Of a stretch of 64,000 nt of DNA, positions 59,001-64,000 are shown piece after piece. Positions within the stretch are counted from its first letter, which is position 1. Every line of letters begins with the position of its first letter. The DNA lies in NCBI GenBank assembly GCA_011009095.1, contig VTPC01090592.1, positions 205,984 to 269,983 on the forward strand, written 5' to 3'. This stretch comes from Ignelater luminosus (Eukaryota > Arthropoda > Insecta > Coleoptera > Elateridae). The notes beneath the pieces were generated by a model. It was not told the origin of the DNA and ran no database searches. It was given only the letters and a program-made list of their open reading frames with translations. The position numbers and the translations under genes were made by a program.

Positions 59001-62000
59001 ACCAAGCAAGTGGTACGATTTCCAGTATTGTCCAACTCCAGCTTTAAAAAACTAAATTTTTTATAGAATTATTGCATGGGTGTAAAGTTAGCGGGCACTT
59101 TATCGAATAGTTCGATAGTTTTTCTTCTTCTTCTTTATCAGTCTGTTGCCATCCAATGCTGAATATAGCCCTTCCCTGTTTGCCTCCATAGTTCTCTGTC
59201 TTGCGCATTTCCTGCCCCGTTGAATCCTTCCATCAACTTCAAATCATATCTCCATTGTGCTTGTGGGCGACCTCTGCCTCTTCTTCTCAGCCAGGTTCTC
59301 CACTGTTGAATCTCTTTGCTCCAACGGTTGTCCGTCTGTCTCAAAGTGTGCCCTGCCCATCGCCACTTTAACGATGCTACGACGTTTTGTTTTACATCTA
59401 TTAATTTAGTTTTTTGACGAATGTCTTCGTTTTTCATTCGGTCTTTCAGTTTAATGTTTAACTTTAGTCTTTCCATGAATCTTTGTGTTTATCCATCAGA
59501 TCCTTAGTAGAGGACCATGTTTGTACGGCATATGCAAGGACGAAAAGTACGTATTGGTTGAAAAAGGAACTTCTTAAATTCAATGGGATCTTATGGTCCT
59601 TCAGAATTCTGCTTTGTCTGCCAGAAGCACGCCATGCTGATCTTATGCGTCTTCAATTTCAGCTGTCTGGTTTGCCTTCCCGCGTCTAATTATTTGTCCA
59701 AGGTAGACATATTCTTCGGTGCGCTTTATGATAGTATCGTCCACAATAAAATCCCTGTTTTCATTTTGGTTGGTCATAATTTGAGTTTTTTCTCTATTTA
59801 GTTTTAGTCCTATTTTTTCAGATTCTCTCTTTAATTCTTCTAACATTGTCTGTAACTCTTCGAAGCTGTTTGCTATTAGGACCACGTCAGCTGCGTATTT
59901 TAAATTATTTAACATTTTTCCATTTATGGTGATCCCTTTATCGTTCCAATTTAACTTTGAGAACAGGTCTTGCATTACGGTTATAAACAGTTTAGGGCTC
60001 ATTGAATCTCCTTGTCTTACGCCTCATCGAATGGGAATTGGTTGGGTTCTATCGTGTTACTGTTGTCTTTTCATATATTGATTGTGACAACTGGGCGTAT
60101 CTATAGTCTCTTCTGCATTTCTGAAGTGCTCTTTGTACTGCCCACCATTCCATGCTGTCGAGTGCCTTATATTCGATGGATTTTTCTGTTAGTGTTTTCA
60201 GTGTTAGTATATGGTTGGATGTGCTATAGTTTTTTCTAAAGCCTACTTGTTCGCAATTCTGAAATTGTTCCAATTTATTTTCCAATCGTATAATTACTAT
60301 TTTGGTTAGCAATTAATGGATCTGCGGTAATAGTGATAGGAGTCTATAATTTCGTAGGTCGTTTTTATTACCTTTTTTGAGCAGTAGGACTGTCAGCGAG
60401 TTGTTCCATTCTTCTGGTATTTTTTTTGTGTAAGCACCTGTTCAAAAGTGTTTGTAGTGGTTTCAGTATTGTTTCTTCGCCCTCCTTGATGAATTCCGGA
60501 AGTATACCATCGATCTCCGGAGCTTTGTTACTTCTTCTGAACCTTCATTCATAATTGCTTTTTTCAGAAACTTGACATTGTCTGATGCCGTTTGTTTTTG
60601 TTCGTAAAGGTCTTTGTAGAATTTTTCTATCATTCTTAGTATCTTTTCTCTGTTCGTTATTTTGGTTTCGTTTTCATCTGTAATTGCGTTGATGTAAACT
60701 TTTCCTAGTGACGTTTTTATTCTTTTCATATTTTGGCCGTTCTCTATCGCTTGTTCTATCATATTCACTGTTTGTTTTTTCTTATCTTCTCTTTTTCTTA
60801 TTAATAGTCATCGTTTCTTAAACAGGTCCTCAGTTTTGGTACTCCATTGTTTCGATCCTTTTTTTTGGGTTTTTGATACTTTCTCTACAGACTCTAAAAC
60901 ATGGCATTGTTGATTGTCGTATTTAGTTCATTTATTGGCGTTTCAGCGTAGTCCGGAGTTTAATTTAAATTTTCTTGCGTTCTTTAATGTACTCGCTATG
61001 TTTTTCTTTTAAAAGTTTCGTAGTATTTAAAAATTCTTTGCCGTAGGGCATTTCTTATATTTTGTAAAAGAATGCGGTTATTATCAATTTTTACAAATTT
61101 GTCTGTGTAGATCTTCCAGATTATTAACTGGCTGTGAATATACCAAAAGAAAGCGTATGAAGTTAAATAGATGTTTTTAGTTGGTGTTCTAAGAAACCGA
61201 CATATATACATTTATCGCTTAAGAAACAGTCATAACCTGCCTGAAGTTTTTATTTTATTGAACAAGCTTTACTTAAAAAGCCTAGGGTCGTGTAAAAGCC
61301 TAAAGTCCGCCCTGACCAAAAATAGGCGTTGCAGTATTGAATTAAATTACAAAGAGCTCTTCTAAGGTAGTTTTAAAATTTAAATAATAAGTGAATAAAA
61401 ATTGAAAAATAAACACATTTTAATATTCATGAAGTTGGCAGATATACATAGTAAATTCAAATAAGTCATTTTCAGTTGTAATTCATGTAAGAAAGATGTT
61501 TGTAATTAAACATTTTGAAATATTTAATTTTTCATTTTCATTACTTATATTTCATTCTCCCACTCACAAGCGTCACTTGCTGATGTTAAATACAAAGGAA
61601 AGTTAACAATTTACATGTTAACAGTCGGAGGATTAATTTTCAAATGCTACATAGCCACTGCCAAAAACTTCTCTGGATTCGTACGTATTTAGTCAGTTAA
61701 CAATAAAGTTATTTCAGAGCAAAACGTAATTTTTTTAGTTGATTTCATAACCATCTAAAATCTGTAAACAAGATTGTGCATTTTTTAGATTTGTATTTTC
61801 TTGTAAAAATCATATTTTACTATATTTCAACCACATTTGATTACGTTCACAGATAAAACAGAACCACGACGATTAAAAAACGGAAGTTGAATTATATCGT
61901 GCAATGAGGAAGTAAAGGTTTTACCTATCTGTTTAATTTAGTATTTATACTTTTTACATTGTTTTAATAAAAATTACAATTATCAAATGCTGCATTATTA

Positions 62001-63549
62001 AAATATTTATTTCAGATTCTTCCTCTTAACTTTTACTGTAAATTTGTGTAATTTCTCTTACCTTACTCTATAGTTAAACAAATTCCACAAATCTGTTAAT
62101 AAAAAGAGATTCCAACGGAAGAATGTTTTTTGCGGTTCCATTGTCTGATCACCAAAAACCGCCATGCTGTCTATCCTTGTTTTCATTTGTTATCATATAT
62201 AGTTAAGTCATCTTTATTATTTTCAGGTATTTCGACATGGAAACAGAACGATCGATCGAGTCTCCCAATATCCAACTGACCCACACATCAACGAAACATA
62301 TTACCCTTATGGTTACGGACAATTAACAAACGTATAAACCATTTAACTTGACTTTAATGTAAAAATATCTAACTACATAAACTCATTTTAGGGTGGCAGA
62401 TTAAGAGAATATCGACTAGGAAAAGCTCTGCGCAAAAGATACGACCGTTTTCTTGGAGATGTCTATACACCTACTATATTAGATGCTGTTAGTACCGAAG
62501 TGAACAGAACAAAAATGTCATTAGAATTAGTCCTAGCTGGATTGTTTCCCCCCAGGGGTACTCTATTAGAATGGGAGAAAGAATTAAACTGGCAACCAAT
62601 TCCTTATAATTACTTAAAGTTTGCAGAGGATCATGTATGTACTTTGTATTTTAAGAGAGATCTGTTTTTATTAGTTTTATAATGTTGCAGATACTGTCAT
62701 GGGCTCAAAATTATTGTCGAAATTATATTACACTATATGAAGAGTATTTAAGATCCCCTCCAGGTATGAGGGTGTTAAATAGACATAGAAAATTATTTAA
62801 GTATATAAATGATAATACCGGCTTAAATGTTACAACACCTTTTGATGTTTTCCTTTTAAACGCTGGTCTTATAGCCGAGGTAAGTAAAATTGCTAAGAAA
62901 ATTGTTTCCTTGAATTATAACTGATTTGTGTTTATAGGAAGAGTGGGGCTTGAAACTTCCAGAATGGACAGAAGTTGTATATCCGAAATATATCGAGGAG
63001 GCGGTTATAGATCATTATATCTTAGGTTCAGCTACACCGGAATTAAAACAACTTTCTGGTGGTAAGTTAAACAAATTCTTTGTTCTGTTTCGAACTTATG
63101 TATGTAAATTAATTCCATTTTCAGGTTTTCTTCTAAAGAAAATAATAACAGACACATTTGATAAAATTACCGGCAGTTTAGTACCACCAGATCGCAAGAT
63201 ATTTTTATATTCTGCTCATGATTTTACAATATCCTATCTACTGAACGCACTGGAAGTATTTTTTAAACATTCACCACCATACGGAGCTTGTATATTAGTT
63301 GAACTTCATCGCATACATGATGTATATGGCATTATGGTAAATTATTCATTTGTTTGAAAGAATTTTTATATTTAGTTTATTTACGTTTTGCAGCTGTTTT
63401 ATGAAAATTATACTCGAGACCAGCCTAGAAGATTAAAAGTGCCTGGCTGTGGTTATTTCTGCCCACTCGATGAGTTTGTCAGTTTATTAGAAAAGAATCT
63501 ACCTGTAGATGATAATGCTTGCGACAGTAATGTTTACTGGTCGAAGTAG
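53084..63549 (+). CDS. secreted histidine acid phosphatase (venom acid phosphatase-like), 7 exons
   Basis: Coding exons: 53084-53182, 62227-62331, 62392-62634, 62691-62879, 62938-63061, 63125-63336 and 63394-63549. All introns are GT...AG and the frame is open for 375 codons, normal for this family (about 370-420). Exon 1 gives a hydrophobic signal peptide (about residues 1-20, cut near GYEYD), so the enzyme enters the secretory pathway. Exon 1/2 joins LVHV to VFRHGNRT, the RHGxR catalytic loop with the phospho-accepting His. Exon 3 has NRTKMSLELVLAGLFPPRG; exon 6 has the second signature LYSAHDFTI, whose HD supplies the proton donor. Cysteines in exon 7 (PGCGYFCPL, NACDS) fit the extracellular fold. 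No C-terminal membrane segment is visible. It hydrolyses phosphate monoesters at acid pH in lysosome, gut lumen or secretion. The family's usual RHGDRTP is RHGNRTI here (D to N, P to I). Intron 1 is 9 kb and full of transposons; the other introns are about 56-63 bases. Confidence 0.92.
53860..54670. repeat. MITE-like repeat with 'TTTGACACCTTGTAT' modules
   Basis: A related module occurs three times: inverted at about 53905-53935 (AAACTTTGATACCTTGTACC on the - strand), and direct at about 54254-54290 (AACTTTGACAGCCTGTATTT) and 54535-54570 (GTTTGACACCTTGTATCTTA). Each is followed by an AAAAC/GAAAAC box and a GCATTT or GCGCTTTT string. The block ends ACACCCTGTATAT. This resembles common arthropod mariner-derived MITE ends; the family is not certain. 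Confidence 0.5.
55750..58507 (-). pseudogene. Ty1/copia retrotransposon, internally deleted
   Basis: Read on the - strand from the right: a gag region of the copia UBN2 type (58507-57787: SILKRDQCADVIDS, DAKAQVIIIQGI, VKARLLDEELKLKD); a protease with VLDSRASNHF (about 57815-57785), where the catalytic DSG is DSR; GELWHKRLGHLGQDGL (about 57445-57400); integrase LIHSDISGPVTL and VILDDYSHF (57285-57195), with the third acidic position altered; and a later integrase/linker (56831-56500). Only the C-terminal end of reverse transcriptase follows (SLMYLSVTTRPDIAFAT, about 56385-56330), and then RNase H CDADWAGDKVTRKSVSGF with SSMEAKYMA (56180-56045). Sequence for the RT palm with its YVDD site is missing between about 56490 and 56520. 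Frameshifts abound, so it is inactive. It lies inside the phosphatase intron, antisense to the gene. Confidence 0.85.
57085..57112 (+). repeat. (TTCTCA)n microsatellite inside copia integrase
   Basis: Four to five tandem TTCTCA units. On the coding (-) strand they read (GAGAAT)n and lie exactly where the integrase 'NGGE' active-site block should be. Confidence 0.9.
58510..58790 (-). repeat. probable 5' LTR of the copia element
   Basis: This stretch lies just upstream of gag on the same strand and shares about 125 bases (58655-58785) with 20567-20692 elsewhere in the window, as expected for an LTR. A matching 3' LTR left of 55750 was not found, so it may be deleted or too diverged to see. Confidence 0.55.
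59110..60990 (-). pseudogene. LINE copy B (APE-type), 5'-truncated
   Basis: Same type as copy A but diverged. From the right on the - strand: pre-RT KTSLGKVYINAITDENETK and KILRMIEKFYKDLYEQ (about 60715-60610); RT blocks LENKLEQFQNCEQVGFRKN (60285-60230) and TSNHILTLKTLTEKSIEYKA (60220-60165); then MSPKLFITVMQDLFSKLNW and LNNLKYAADVVLIANSFEEL (60002-59860), where YADD reads YAAD. LKRESEKIGLKLNREKTQIM is followed by the C-terminal KWRWAGHTLRQTDNRWSK and RRRGRGRPQAQWRYDL domain (59370-59260), ending ...QHWMATD at 59138. The tail is TGATAAAGAAGAAGAAGAAA. Several stops and frameshifts; no endonuclease remains. Confidence 0.85.
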
Positions 63550-63696
63550 TCAAAGAAAACTTTTATATTGTTTTGTATTCTTAGCACATTTTAATTCACG
63601 AAAAATTATCTTTTTGTAATTTTATATTTTGTTTTCTACATGAGAAACATTTTTATCTTCCACTTATAAGTTGTTTAAAATCTATATTAGATTGCA

Positions 63697-63702
63697 AATA
63701 AA
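63697..63702 (+). terminator. AATAAA polyadenylation signal of the acid phosphatase
   Basis: AATAAA 148 bases after the stop codon, followed within 20 bases by TTGTAATTTAAGTG, a plausible cleavage region. It is the only canonical signal in the first 250 bases after the stop. Confidence 0.65.
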
Positions 63703-63709
63703 CAAATTG

Positions 63710-64000
63710 TAATTTAAGTGCTTCATAGTTTTATTACCCAATCCTAATGGGTACATCTAAAATGGTCAAAATCTACAGAAACTTTAAAAGCGTAATCCTC
63801 TTGCACTTCTGTGATCCTGATAGCAAATGAACAAAACTTTTTCAAGACTTCAGAGAATCTCTTACAATTCCGGCATAAAATTTTTTAATTCTTCATTAGG
63901 ATTACATGAGTTGCAAGAGGGTGTTGCCCAACAGGGAATTCGAAACAGTAGTTGGCAGCAGCTTAAAACCGAGACTTTTCGATTGGTAACACTGCGAGAT
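63710..64000. other. 3' flank, no feature seen
   Basis: No gene start or mobile element recognised before the window ends. Confidence 0.4.

Larger units (their letters stand above)
53183..62226 (+). other. acid phosphatase intron 1, enlarged by transposons
   Basis: Donor GTAAGT at 53183 and acceptor TTTTCAG ending at 62226. The intron is about 9.0 kb against about 60 bases for the others. It contains a MITE-like repeat (53.86-54.67 kb), a copia element (55.75-58.79 kb) and a LINE (59.11-60.99 kb). The remaining stretches (53183-53859, 54671-55749 and 60991-62226) are AT-rich and without recognisable features. Confidence 0.85.

Noticed and set aside
1-64000. CRISPR arrays, operons, ribosome binding sites, rRNA or tRNA genes
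   Set aside because: Nothing resembling them was found; the window is animal nuclear DNA with spliced genes, so bacterial feature types do not apply.

Overview
This window is AT-rich, repeat-dense nuclear DNA from an animal, almost certainly an insect (a beetle would fit, but the sequence does not prove it). The reasons are small introns with GT/AG sites, a secreted histidine acid phosphatase of the insect 'venom acid phosphatase' type, and a typical insect mix of decayed transposons. Only one gene looks intact: a seven-exon acid phosphatase on the + strand, 53084-63549. Its 375-codon reading frame stays open across all seven exons.

Layout. 719-3760: a piece of a pogo/Tigger transposon joined to a badly decayed Ty3/gypsy pol region. 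3927-6844: a complete PIF/Harbinger transposon with TAA target-site duplications, terminal inverted repeats, a HARBI1-type transposase (-) and a MADF/BESS protein (+). The exons of these two genes alternate along the element, and a 10-N assembly gap lies inside it. 8770-9800 and 23300-23690 are inverted copies of one unknown repeat. 10566-12740: a second pogo-like transposase (-) abutting a gypsy RNase H remnant (+). 13154-14154: a 1-kb fold-back element. 17595-20692: Penelope-like, Helitron and copia-LTR fragments. 25015-25810: a LINE reverse transcriptase remnant. 28790-29990: a compositionally distinct island with a degenerate minisatellite. 31640-31800: a lone acid-phosphatase exon relic. 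32229-35885: a BEL/Pao integrase fragment (-), then a LINE with RT and RNase H (+) that carries a small hAT-type MITE with a perfect 8-bp duplication. 39700-40560 and 43755-44450: two different hAT transposase relics. 45860-47570: a LINE (-). 48264-49425: a mariner (-). 49440-51010: a three-copy inverted/tandem repeat.

The acid phosphatase occupies the right end. A TATA box and the signal-peptide exon lie near 53 kb. The other six exons are packed into 62.2-63.5 kb. The 9-kb first intron between them holds a MITE-like repeat, an internally deleted Ty1/copia element (-) and a second LINE (-). The mobile elements do not act together with the phosphatase gene; they have lengthened its intron. 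The isolated phosphatase exon 21 kb upstream suggests the gene once had a tandem neighbour.

Nearly all transposon coding sequence is broken by frameshifts, stops or loss of catalytic residues. The Harbinger element is closest to intact and is the most interesting structure here. All protein identities are from reading motifs by eye; no database search was run.
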